A DNA stretch of 64,000 bases from Pseudanabaena frigida (GTDB lineage: Bacteria; Cyanobacteriota; Cyanobacteriia; Pseudanabaenales; Pseudanabaenaceae): contig QBML01000003.1 in assembly GCA_003242085.1 (NCBI GenBank), positions 124,001 through 188,000 on the forward strand. Reading direction: 5' to 3'. A model generated the notes under the pieces. That model saw nothing but the letters and a program-made list of their open reading frames with translations. It was not told where the DNA came from and searched no databases. Below, piece after piece: positions 34,478 to 41,882 of this stretch. Position 1 is the stretch's first letter; the number at the start of each line of letters is the position of its first letter. Made by a program: the position numbers and the translations under genes.

Positions 34478-34520
34478 CCCAAAGAGAGTTGTGGCGCAAA
34501 GCGCCACAACTCTCTTTGGG
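34478..34520. repeat. AAACCCA-family hairpin, second after the SDR gene
   Basis: 20-bp perfect arms (34478-34497 and 34501-34520) around AAA, with core GTGGCGC/GCGCCAC and ends AACCCA/TGGGGTTTT. A small GCGGC-TAA-GCCGC stem follows near 34611. No gene lies in 34401-34691. Confidence 0.85.
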
Positions 34521-34691
34521 GTTTTGTTTTTGTTTGACGGGCTGTCTTTTGACTGACCGAGCAAATACCGTCATGATAACCACAGACTAAAATTCAACTC
34601 GACTTTGCGGCTAAGCCGCGTAGGGCATTAGCATAGGCTTTGCCCTTATTTTTCGTGAATGTTTGTCGTAAATATTTAAGGAATAATAACT

Positions 34692-35033
34692 ATGAAACGC
34701 ATTTTTTCTATTATCGCGATCGCCTTAACCATGTTTGTGAGTCTTGCTTTCGGTCAACCAGCTTTTGCTGAGGTATCCGCAGGCGCAAAAATCTTTAATA
34801 ACAACTGCGCTCAGTGTCATGCAGGCGGCAAAAATAACGTAGTCGCAGCTAAAACCTTGAAAGCTGATGCCTTGGAAAAGTATGGCAAAAATACAGTTGA
34901 GGCAATTTCTTTGCAAGTCTCCAAGGGTAAAGGAGCCATGCCTGCATTTGGCAAAAAACTCAGCGCTGATGAAATTAATTTAGTTGCTAACTATGTGCTC
35001 GACCAAGCTAAGAACGGCTGGGCTAAGGGCTAA
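34692..35033 (+). CDS. petJ: Cytochrome c6
   Basis: 113 aa precursor. The signal peptide ends at AFA, cleaved after residue 26. The mature protein has the heme site CAQCH (39-43) and the axial Met83 (GAMPAF), with the C-terminal helix LVANYVLDQA. It carries electrons from cytochrome b6f to photosystem I in the thylakoid lumen, often replacing plastocyanin when copper is low. A SodC-like gene and a DsbD_2-like membrane gene follow on the same strand. A hairpin directly after the stop probably ends most transcripts. Confidence 0.96.
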   Translation: MKRIFSIIAIALTMFVSLAFGQPAFAEVSAGAKIFNNNCAQCHAGGKNNVVAAKTLKADALEKYGKNTVEAISLQVSKGKGAMPAFGKKLSADEINLVANYVLDQAKNGWAKG

Positions 35034-35040
35034 ACCTAAG

Positions 35041-35069
35041 AGAATTGCGGCGCGAAGCGCCGCAATTCT
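35041..35069. terminator. GC-core hairpin terminator after petJ
   Basis: 13-bp perfect arms (35041-35053 and 35057-35069) around GAA, then TTTT. Core GCGGCGC/GCGCCGC. Confidence 0.88.
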
Positions 35070-35104
35070 TTTGGAAAATCGTATTTTTTGAGGGAAGCGA
35101 TCGC

Positions 35105-35701
35105 ATGATTAACCAAAATCCAAACAATTTTCAATCTCGATTTTCGTCTAAATTCGCTATTTTGTTATCTTGTGTTGCACTTGCCACGATGGGCAGTACT
35201 GTGGCGATCGCCCAAACAGCGAAACCTAACGCTACGGCAAACATTTTCAATTTCAAGGGTGAACGGGTCGGAACCGCAACATTTATCCAAACTCCTTTAG
35301 GTGTAAAAGTTACATTGCAGGTGCAAAAGCTTGCACAGGGAGAGCATATGGTGCATTTACACGAAAAAGGGAAATGTGACGCACCAGACTTTAAGACATC
35401 AGGCGATCATTTCAATCCCGTAGATATGGATGATGAGCATCACGATCGTATGCAAATGCAAAACAAGCATGAAGAGGGCAAACAAAAACCTGCGGGCGAT
35501 CTGCCGAATATTAAGGTTAAGCAGGACGGTAATGGTTCTCTAACTGCACTATTACCAGAATTAACTTTAGGAACTGGCAAAAATTCTTTGCTGAAGCAAG
35601 GCGGAACCTCGATTATTATTCATGCGGGTGCAAACGGGAAATCGACAATTCCTAATGTGGATTACAAGACTCGTATTGCCTGTGGGATTATTAAACCTTG
35701 A
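35105..35701 (+). CDS. Cu/Zn superoxide dismutase-like protein with altered zinc site
   Basis: 198 aa from the ATG at 35105, with GAGGGAAG upstream; the frame is open earlier but runs through the petJ hairpin. A signal peptide or anchor ends near AIAQ (37). Copper ligands are His84, His86, His102 and His173; Asp132, the disulfide cysteines 91 and 193 and the active-site Arg190 are present. The zinc-ligand His expected in HAGDLPN is Pro129 (KPAGDLPN). A His-rich insert (EHHDRMQMQNKHEE, 111-124) precedes it and might replace the site. It may be an active SodC, a copper-only form, or a copper-binding relative. Confidence 0.85.
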   Translation: MINQNPNNFQSRFSSKFAILLSCVALATMGSTVAIAQTAKPNATANIFNFKGERVGTATFIQTPLGVKVTLQVQKLAQGEHMVHLHEKGKCDAPDFKTSGDHFNPVDMDDEHHDRMQMQNKHEEGKQKPAGDLPNIKVKQDGNGSLTALLPELTLGTGKNSLLKQGGTSIIIHAGANGKSTIPNVDYKTRIACGIIKP

Positions 35702-35772
35702 AAAGATATAGGGGCTTAGACTTCACAAGAAATCATAATTCGCGCAAAAAACTTTTAAGGGAAACTTAAACA

Positions 35773-36219
35773 ATGCTAGAAGTAGCTTCAATCTTATTAA
35801 ACTTGAATTTATCTAATGCTCCCAACCTAAATTCACATTTAGAAATATCACCTATTCGGATTGCCCATGAAGTGAAAACCTCGCAAGAGGTTGGCGGCAC
35901 AATGCATATTGAACCCAACGATCGCCCTGTGGCTGGCAAAAAATCCATAATTTGGATCGCGCTTACCAAGCGTGGCGGCGAGATTATTCCCTACGAGAAA
36001 TGTAATTGTCGAATGGAGGTGCGATCGCTAACGGATCGCAGTATTAAATTTACAGTCGCCAATCCCTTGGCGATCGTTGAGCGTTTTATCGGTTTACCAA
36101 GTATGGAAGTTACATTCCCGCAGGTAGGCAGATACGAACTCAAGTTGATCGGTTCTCCTAGAGGCGATGAAGATTTTCAACCCTTTGAACTAACTTTTAC
36201 GACCAATGTGGGCAAATAG
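35773..36219 (+). CDS. Hypothetical protein next to the DsbD_2-like gene
   Basis: 148 aa. I do not recognise it firmly. The beta-strand pattern (KKSIIWIALTKRGGEIIPYEKCNCRMEV ... FTVANP ... VGRYELKLIGSP, interrupted here) looks like a small immunoglobulin-like domain such as YtkA/FixH-like or CopC-like periplasmic proteins. A Cys-x-Cys pair (KCNCR) is notable for a possible metal site. The N-terminus is only weakly hydrophobic, so export is uncertain. It sits 72 bases before a DsbD_2-type membrane gene, with a hairpin between them. Confidence 0.6.
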   Translation: MLEVASILLNLNLSNAPNLNSHLEISPIRIAHEVKTSQEVGGTMHIEPNDRPVAGKKSIIWIALTKRGGEIIPYEKCNCRMEVRSLTDRSIKFTVANPLAIVERFIGLPSMEVTFPQVGRYELKLIGSPRGDEDFQPFELTFTTNVGK

Positions 36220-36227
36220 ATAGGGGC

Positions 36228-36258
36228 GTTAAAAGTGTTGCGAAGCAACACTTTTAAC
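36228..36258. repeat. Hairpin between the hypothetical gene and the DsbD_2-like gene
   Basis: 14-bp perfect arms (36228-36241 and 36245-36258) around GAA. A tiny AGCGC-AAA-GCGCT stem follows at 36267-36279. Confidence 0.75.
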
Positions 36259-36290
36259 AATAATTCAGCGCAAAGCGCTATAAATAAAGA

Positions 36291-37583
36291 ATGCTAGATT
36301 TATTGCTTGTTGCTGCTTTAGGTTTTTTAGGAAGTTTCGGTCATTGCGTGGGGATGTGTGGCCCCTTGACCGTTGCTTTTTCGCTTTCAGGCAAAGAAAG
36401 CAATTCCAAAGATAATTTCAAAAGTAATTCTAAAGGTTGGCAACAGCATTTGTACTTTCACGCATTACTAAATATTGGCAGAATTTTCAGCTATGCGATC
36501 GCAGGGGCGGCGATTGGGGCGATCGGTTCTGTACTGGTTGCAGGCGGACAGTTTGCAGGGATTGAGAGCGATTTGCGCCGTTGGCTAGCAATTTTGACGG
36601 GTATTTTGTTGGTCTGGATGGGGCTCATGCAGATTAAACCTGAAGGTTTGCCTAATATGCCTTTTCTGAATCCGATGGCATTAGTGGGACTGCATCAGCG
36701 CCTCAGCAACGCGATGATGAAATTATCGCTATATTCCCATCCACTCACACCAGCATTGCTCGGAATGACATGGGGATTGATTCCCTGTGGATTTCTGTAC
36801 ACAGCTCAAATCAAGGCAGCAGAAACCAGTGACATGATGCAGGGAGCGCTGACGATGTTAGCTTTTGGAATCGGAACTCTACCCTCAATGCTCGGTATCG
36901 GTGTGTTTGCAGGAATGCTAAGTCGCGATCGCCGCAGTCAATTGTTTCGGATGGGTGGCTGGATTACACTCACCATCGGCATCTTAACGCTACTGCGAAC
37001 TAGCGATATGGTGGACTATACAGGGCACGCGGGGCTGATTTTGCTCATGCTAGCTCTAGCTGCCCGTCCCCTCAGTCAAATTTTCAAATCTTGGTCAGCA
37101 TTAAAGACCTACCGCAGGGCGATCGGGGTTGGTGCATTTGTGTTATCCCTTGCCCATGCTTTCCATAAAATTGAGCATACTTTCCAATGGAACTTTGATG
37201 CCTTATCCTTCATGATTCCCCTGCATCAAGTTTCGATTTGGCTGGGTACGATCGCGATCGCCCTGATGACTCCTGCCGCGCTCACGAGTTCGGATTGGAT
37301 GGTTGCCAAATTAGGTAAAGCTTGGCGCTATTTACATTTGCTATCGGTTCCTGCTTTGGCACTAGCTTCAATTCATACGATCGCGATCGGTTCTAGCTAT
37401 CTCGGCGCAGTGGAATGGACTCCCAAAAATTGGATTTTAACGATTATCTGTGGAGCGATTACGGTAGTTATTTTGTTGATTAGAGTTTTGAGATTTGGTA
37501 AAAAATTAGACGATCGTCCTAGGTTACCGCTTCGATTACCAGATGTATTTCATGATCACAATCAAGATCGAAGCGATCGCTGA
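36291..37583 (+). CDS. DsbD_2/SafE-like membrane protein with C-terminal heme-reductase-like part
   Basis: 430 aa, about ten to twelve membrane segments. The N-terminal half (1-240) begins GFLGSFGHCVGMCGPL, the CxxxC signature of DsbD_2/UreH-like proteins (CcdA relatives, often involved in copper handling or cytochrome assembly), and repeats a WGLIPCG motif. The C-terminal half (~275-400) has paired histidines in membrane helices (LAHAFHKIEH, LHLLSVPALALASIH), like ferric-reductase transmembrane heme domains. The fusion could pass electrons across the membrane. Neighbours (cytochrome c6, SodC-like) favour a metal or redox role. The 3' end overlaps the convergent gene by 48 bases. Confidence 0.75.
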   Translation: MLDLLLVAALGFLGSFGHCVGMCGPLTVAFSLSGKESNSKDNFKSNSKGWQQHLYFHALLNIGRIFSYAIAGAAIGAIGSVLVAGGQFAGIESDLRRWLAILTGILLVWMGLMQIKPEGLPNMPFLNPMALVGLHQRLSNAMMKLSLYSHPLTPALLGMTWGLIPCGFLYTAQIKAAETSDMMQGALTMLAFGIGTLPSMLGIGVFAGMLSRDRRSQLFRMGGWITLTIGILTLLRTSDMVDYTGHAGLILLMLALAARPLSQIFKSWSALKTYRRAIGVGAFVLSLAHAFHKIEHTFQWNFDALSFMIPLHQVSIWLGTIAIALMTPAALTSSDWMVAKLGKAWRYLHLLSVPALALASIHTIAIGSSYLGAVEWTPKNWILTIICGAITVVILLIRVLRFGKKLDDRPRLPLRLPDVFHDHNQDRSDR

Positions 37584-37985
37584 GCAGGAAAGAATGAGTT
37601 CAAACTTCTGAAAATGCTTTGCTTCGATCGGCTTTAGGTAACTGATTGGAAATAAAGAATCATCTTCCTCATCAAATACTTTTGGCTCGTATAGTCCTAA
37701 TGCTCGTTCTACTCTTACCGAAATACTCATGGTTTTGATATAGCCTCTTCTAATGTCCATCAGGATTAGTAAATTACCAACCCAAAACATTAAAATGATG
37801 CAAATGAATAGCATGGTTTCTGGAAGAGAAGGTTTGGCTATTCTTTGCACAATCCAACCGATAAACACCGTAAACAGAGTAATAGCAGTACTGACAATGC
37901 TAAAAACTCTTGCTCTCATCTCCCTTAAACTTTCTTGGGTCGAGCCACGTAAGGACAGCAAGATCTGTGTTTTTTCATCACTCAT
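37536..37985 (-). CDS. Small membrane protein, unknown function
   Basis: 149 aa, not recognised. Hydrophobic segments lie at about 28-50 and 57-77, with a last one at 130-148. Between the second and last is an acidic soluble part (PKVFDEEDDSLFP). The two-helix N-terminal hairpin recalls SLATT-type proteins, but no motif supports this. Its last 16 codons lie opposite the end of the DsbD_2-like gene. Confidence 0.6.
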   Translation of the reverse strand: MSDEKTQILLSLRGSTQESLREMRARVFSIVSTAITLFTVFIGWIVQRIAKPSLPETMLFICIILMFWVGNLLILMDIRRGYIKTMSISVRVERALGLYEPKVFDEEDDSLFPISYLKPIEAKHFQKFELILSCSAIASILIVIMKYIW

Positions 37986-38055
37986 AACTTTAAAAAAATC
38001 GCTTAAAGCATTATCTACCTAGATCCGATCGTATTTTCTGGTAACAATAAAGAGT

Positions 38056-38511
38056 TTACAGCTTCTCCTTACGACGCATTAACGCCTCACCAGTGGGTCG
38101 TCCAGTCACAAACTTCCACAATGTTGTATTAATGTCTTCTAACAAAATATCTCCTAAAGTAAAAGTAATTCCCTGATAAAAGGCTTGCTCGATCGCCTTT
38201 ACCTTTTTGACTATTTGATGACCTGATATCGTTAGGGAAAGCGTCACCCTGCGGCGATCGATTTCAGAAGACTTTCTTTCCACTAAACCCTTCTCTACCA
38301 ACATATTTACCAACCGACTAGGGCTACCAGTTTCACAAATCAGCCGTTCGCCCAGTTCTAGTAATGACAAGGGTGCATAGTCATCAAGAACTCGTAAAAC
38401 TTCTGCTTGTGAAGTGGTTAGCCCAATCGGCTCTAGTGCTGCCGAGAGAAGGCGATCGCCCTCCCGTTGTGCTGCCAAAATTAAATAGCGTAACTCCTCA
38501 ATCGAATTCAT
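38056..38511 (-). CDS. MarR-family transcriptional regulator (second)
   Basis: 151 aa. Winged helix-turn-helix: LTTSQAEVLRVLDDYAPLSL, LGERLICETGSPSRLVNMLVEKGLVERK (in pieces) and the wing EIDRRRVTLSLTISG. Its start codon overlaps the stop of the alpha/beta hydrolase by the four bases ATGA, so the two genes are translationally coupled. It may control the hydrolase operon. No palindromic operator as clear as that at 3336-3447 was found. Confidence 0.9.
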   Translation of the reverse strand: MNSIEELRYLILAAQREGDRLLSAALEPIGLTTSQAEVLRVLDDYAPLSLLELGERLICETGSPSRLVNMLVEKGLVERKSSEIDRRRVTLSLTISGHQIVKKVKAIEQAFYQGITFTLGDILLEDINTTLWKFVTGRPTGEALMRRKEKL

Positions 38512-39260
38512 GTCGCGATCGCTACATCTCCAAGACGCAATTGTAAAAACTCTTTGATGGCATTAGCATACGCGATCGGATGGGTGAAACGAAACATATG
38601 TCCTGTCCTTGGCAAAATCACCTCAGTTGCGTCAGGCATTCCCTCTAATAAGTCCCGTGCTGCCTTTTGACCGATCAGGCGATCGTAGTCAGGCGTGAGA
38701 ACTAAAGTAGGAACTTGAATAAGGGAAAGTCGATCCAGATAGTTAGCAGAGAACGCTGCCTTCATCCGACTGAGATAGCTACGCCGTGGTGTATTTTCAA
38801 TAAACAAACTCCGAATCTTTGACTGTGAGTAAGGAATTTGTCCATCACGATCGAAGGGTGAAGCTAAAACCTGAGCGTGAAAACGTAAGGTGATTTGTCG
38901 ATATAGCTCTCCACCAAGGAAAGACGCAGCAGTTAGTTTTAGCTTTGTGAGTGGATCTGTGACTGGATCGGCAGCAAAACCACCTGATAAAACTAATGCC
39001 TCCAGCCCTTTAGGTCGTCTTGTGGCAAGGGCGATCGCAATATTTGCACCAAAGGAATCACCCACCAGAATATAGCGATCTAAGTCAGCAACTTGTTTGG
39101 CTAAAAAGTCTGCATACATTTCGATGTTGTCTAACGCCTCAGGCAATCGCATCGTTCGCAAAGAATATTTTGACAAAGGAGTTAGCCGATCGAGATACCA
39201 AGGGCTACCAGAAAAGCAAGGAACGGTAACTATTGTTGGAGATATTAGAGAAATATTCAT
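38508..39260 (-). CDS. Alpha/beta hydrolase
   Basis: 250 aa. The nucleophile elbow is VGDSFGAN, with catalytic Ser. An acidic residue follows in TPDYDRLIG and the final His in LPRTGHMFRF, so the triad looks complete. The N-terminus (TVPCFSGSPWYLDRL) has the oxyanion region. The family covers esterases, lipases and C-C hydrolases and the substrate is unknown. It is co-transcribed with the downstream MarR gene. Confidence 0.9.
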   Translation of the reverse strand: MNISLISPTIVTVPCFSGSPWYLDRLTPLSKYSLRTMRLPEALDNIEMYADFLAKQVADLDRYILVGDSFGANIAIALATRRPKGLEALVLSGGFAADPVTDPLTKLKLTAASFLGGELYRQITLRFHAQVLASPFDRDGQIPYSQSKIRSLFIENTPRRSYLSRMKAAFSANYLDRLSLIQVPTLVLTPDYDRLIGQKAARDLLEGMPDATEVILPRTGHMFRFTHPIAYANAIKEFLQLRLGDVAIAT

Positions 39261-39473
39261 CTTGATATAATATAAATGATGTGTAATCTAATGTTATGTC
39301 ATTAAATGTTTGACTGATTCATCCTTTTGGGCGATCCTTGCAGCCTTTTGTAATCAAAAATTATTTGGGTTTTGTTTCAGCGCAAAGTGTTATTGATTGC
39401 TTGAGTGTAAAATACTTTTGATTAAAAATGAGAGTGCTATTTTAGGTCTATAGCTTGAAACTAGATTGTCAAA

Positions 39474-40055
39474 ATGATTGAATCTTTGCGCTTATTTATT
39501 CAACATATCTCTCCTCAATTTGATATGGACTGGAGGCAGGTCGAGTACCTATTAGAGAAAAGAACGCTGAATAAAGGAGAGTTCTTATTTCAAGAAGGTG
39601 ATATTTGTAAATTTGTGGGATTGACGCTTAAAGGTTGCTTGAGAATGTTCTTTCTGAAAGATGGCAAAGAACTCACATTGTTTTTCCATCATGAGAATTA
39701 TGCTGTTGGCGATTATCAGAGTTTTCGGCTGCAATGTCCTGCTTGCTTTTCTTGTCAGGCGATCGAAGATTCAGAAGTACTAATTTTAAATCAACAGGTT
39801 ATCCAAGCTCTAGAGTCAGCGCTAAACGGTCAACAACTACTGAGGCTCATTGTTGAATATCAAGCTTTTCAACTACGCGATCGCCTGATGTCCCTATACC
39901 GAGATACGCCTGAGCAGCGATACCTTGATCTGATTGAGACTCAGCCAAAACTGTTGCAACGGATTCCCCAACATTATCTTGCGTCATATCTTGGTATCGA
40001 ACCAGAATCATTCAGCCGTCTAAAGCGACGTATGTATCAGAAGAATATTTCTTAG
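39474..40055 (+). CDS. Crp/Fnr-family transcriptional regulator
   Basis: 193 aa. The cyclic-nucleotide-binding beta barrel (LNKGEFLFQEGDICKFVGL, LFFHHENYAVGDYQSF) is followed by a C-terminal helix-turn-helix (YLASYLGIEPESFSRLKRR). The effector pocket lacks the RxS arginine typical of cAMP binding, so it may respond to something else or be constitutive. It is divergent from the hydrolase/MarR pair across 213 bases and may control it. A GC-core hairpin follows. Confidence 0.88.
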   Translation: MIESLRLFIQHISPQFDMDWRQVEYLLEKRTLNKGEFLFQEGDICKFVGLTLKGCLRMFFLKDGKELTLFFHHENYAVGDYQSFRLQCPACFSCQAIEDSEVLILNQQVIQALESALNGQQLLRLIVEYQAFQLRDRLMSLYRDTPEQRYLDLIETQPKLLQRIPQHYLASYLGIEPESFSRLKRRMYQKNIS

Positions 40056-40078
40056 TAGAGCTATGGCAGGCTTTTAGA

Positions 40079-40113
40079 GCTAGGATGAGCGGCGCTTTGC
40101 GCCGCCCATCCTA
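40079..40113. terminator. GC-core hairpin after the Crp/Fnr gene
   Basis: 16-bp arms with one mismatch (40079-40094 and 40098-40113) around TTT, with core GCGGCGC/GCGCCGC. Confidence 0.8.
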
Positions 40114-40185
40114 GTTTCTTAACCCAAGTCAATGCTGGATAAATATTTATCTACTAGCATGGGCTTATCGCTTTAAAAACGCACT

Positions 40186-40644
40186 ATGGAAATTAATTCT
40201 CAAGCCCCTGCGATCGCTCGCCATGAAATTACGATTAATGCTTCAAGTGAGAAAGTTTGGGAAGTCCTCACTAATATTAACGATTGGACTGCGTGGCATC
40301 CAAATATTTCTGAATCAAAATTAGAAGGACTACTTCAGTCTGGTACTACCTTTCGATGGAAGTCTGGTGGAATGGCTATTTTATCGACCTTGCAAGAGGT
40401 TGAACCTCAACGCCGCCTTAGTTGGACTGGAAAGGCGATCGGTACAAAGGCTATTCATGTATGGATTCTAGAGCCTTGTGAAAATGGTATGCTCGTGCGA
40501 ACTGAAGAGTCATTTGAAGGTTGGTTGGTAAGTCTATTAAGGGGAATGATGCAAGGAATGCTGGATACTTCCTTACAAGCTTGGTTAGTCCTGTTGAAAC
40601 AAAAAGCTGAAGCAAAGTCATATAGCGATGCAAGGTTAACTTAA
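40186..40644 (+). CDS. SRPBCC-family (START/Bet v1-like) protein
   Basis: 152 aa. The hydrophobic-ligand-binding helix-grip fold is shown by HEITINASSEKVWEVLTNINDWTAWHPNI (in pieces), EVEPQRRLSWTG, and the long C-terminal helix. Such polyketide-cyclase/dehydrase-like proteins bind lipids or aromatic compounds. The ligand is unknown. A long hairpin follows the stop by four bases. Confidence 0.88.
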   Translation: MEINSQAPAIARHEITINASSEKVWEVLTNINDWTAWHPNISESKLEGLLQSGTTFRWKSGGMAILSTLQEVEPQRRLSWTGKAIGTKAIHVWILEPCENGMLVRTEESFEGWLVSLLRGMMQGMLDTSLQAWLVLLKQKAEAKSYSDARLT

Positions 40645-40646
40645 CC

Positions 40647-40689
40647 CAAATAAAGAAAGGCGGAGCTTCGCTCCGCCTTTCTTTATTTG
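40647..40689. terminator. AAACCCA-family hairpin after the SRPBCC gene
   Basis: 20-bp perfect arms (40647-40666 and 40670-40689) around TTC, with core GGCGGAGC/GCTCCGCC and left flank AACCCAAATAAAG. Confidence 0.87.
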
Positions 40690-40882
40690 AGGTTTGATAA
40701 GATGAAAATTTTGAGAGTGATTTTTTGGGGTTTGACTGGCTCTAATGGCGATCGCTATAAGTTATAAGGACATAGTGGCATTAGTTCTTGACTTCAGTCT
40801 TAATAAAACGTTTAATGCAATAGCTACCTGCCCATTGGGGATGTAACTGGTTAAAATTTTTGTATAGAGATTATTAAAACTA

Positions 40883-41590
40883 ATGAAATATTTTTCTGCA
40901 CAAGAACTGGTCGATATTTACAATCAAAAAGTTAAAAAAAGTCCAGAATACTTTCAAAAATATGCATCTTTAGAACCTTATATTGACGATAAAATAGCAA
41001 ACCTTTTAAATGGCAAGGACTATCCAAGAGTCCCTTGTGTATTAGATTTTAAAGAATGGATTAAAAAGTACAATATTATTCCAGAGAAATTACTCTGTAC
41101 TTGTAGTGATGATTTTGAATTAAGTTATATTGACCCTAAAATAGGATATTTACTACAGTATGAAATTTCCAATAATACTGGGGATCTACACACGTTTAAT
41201 TTAACTGAAAAAGACTTTGACTTTATTATATTTTCACAAACCTTAGAGCATCTTTATAACCCCTTTGTGGCGGTTGAAAAAATTTACGAGCATGTGAGAC
41301 CTGGTGGATTTGTTTTTACGAGTGTTCCAGCTATTAATATTCCTCACTTAGTTCCATTCCATTTCTCTGGAATATATCCGATGGGTCTTGCCGTGTTATT
41401 TGAATCCGCAGGTTTTACAATCTTAGAAATGGGGCAATGGGGTAATTTGCACTATTTAGAATACATTTTTAAGCATCATGGATGGCCAGATTATGAATAT
41501 CTTAAATCTCTCGGCAGAGGGACTATAACTAACGAAGAAGCAAATATTGCTCAATGTTGGTGTCTTGCTCAGAAAATTACTACTGATTAA
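40883..41590 (+). CDS. SAM-dependent methyltransferase
   Basis: 235 aa. Class I methyltransferase of the Methyltransf_23 type. The glycine-rich motif I is degenerate (LLCTCSDDFELSYID). Motif II/III is clear in DFIIFSQTLEHLYNPFVAVEKI and HVRPGGFVFTSVP. The C-terminal part (FESAGFTILEMGQWGN) is typical of sugar or small-molecule methyltransferases near polysaccharide genes. The substrate is unknown. Its AT-rich composition and absence of HIP1 suggest recent arrival. Confidence 0.8.
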   Translation: MKYFSAQELVDIYNQKVKKSPEYFQKYASLEPYIDDKIANLLNGKDYPRVPCVLDFKEWIKKYNIIPEKLLCTCSDDFELSYIDPKIGYLLQYEISNNTGDLHTFNLTEKDFDFIIFSQTLEHLYNPFVAVEKIYEHVRPGGFVFTSVPAINIPHLVPFHFSGIYPMGLAVLFESAGFTILEMGQWGNLHYLEYIFKHHGWPDYEYLKSLGRGTITNEEANIAQCWCLAQKITTD

Positions 41591-41647
41591 GAGATGTGTT
41601 TTGAATAACTAGTTCTCCTGTATCAATGCAAGTTTCGCTTAGGACAT

Positions 41648-41689
41648 AAAACCCAAACAAATAGAGGCGCCTCTATTTGTTTGGGTTTT
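41648..41689. terminator. 42-bp perfect palindrome, AAAACCCA ends
   Basis: Arms 41648-41668 and 41669-41689 pair perfectly with no spacer. Ends AAAACCCA/TGGGTTTT, centre GAGGCGCCTC. A family member lacking the three-base loop. Confidence 0.87.
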
Positions 41690-41882
41690 GATTTTTCCTA
41701 GCTATTTCTTGTATTGCTGTAATTCGTTGCTTGGCGGTTGCTATCTACAGGCAAGATTAACCCATTGGTTTATGTATGTGATAAAAAAAAGAAAATAGCT
41801 GTCAGTCTTTAGTTTAGGTTACACTCCGTAATTTGGTGAATAATATGCAGTAATTTAATTATGTGCGTTTATTTAAAGAGAT

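Noticed and set aside
35045-35104. Upstream extension of the SodC-like frame
   Set aside because: It reads through the petJ terminator hairpin, and a good ribosome site precedes the ATG at 35105.
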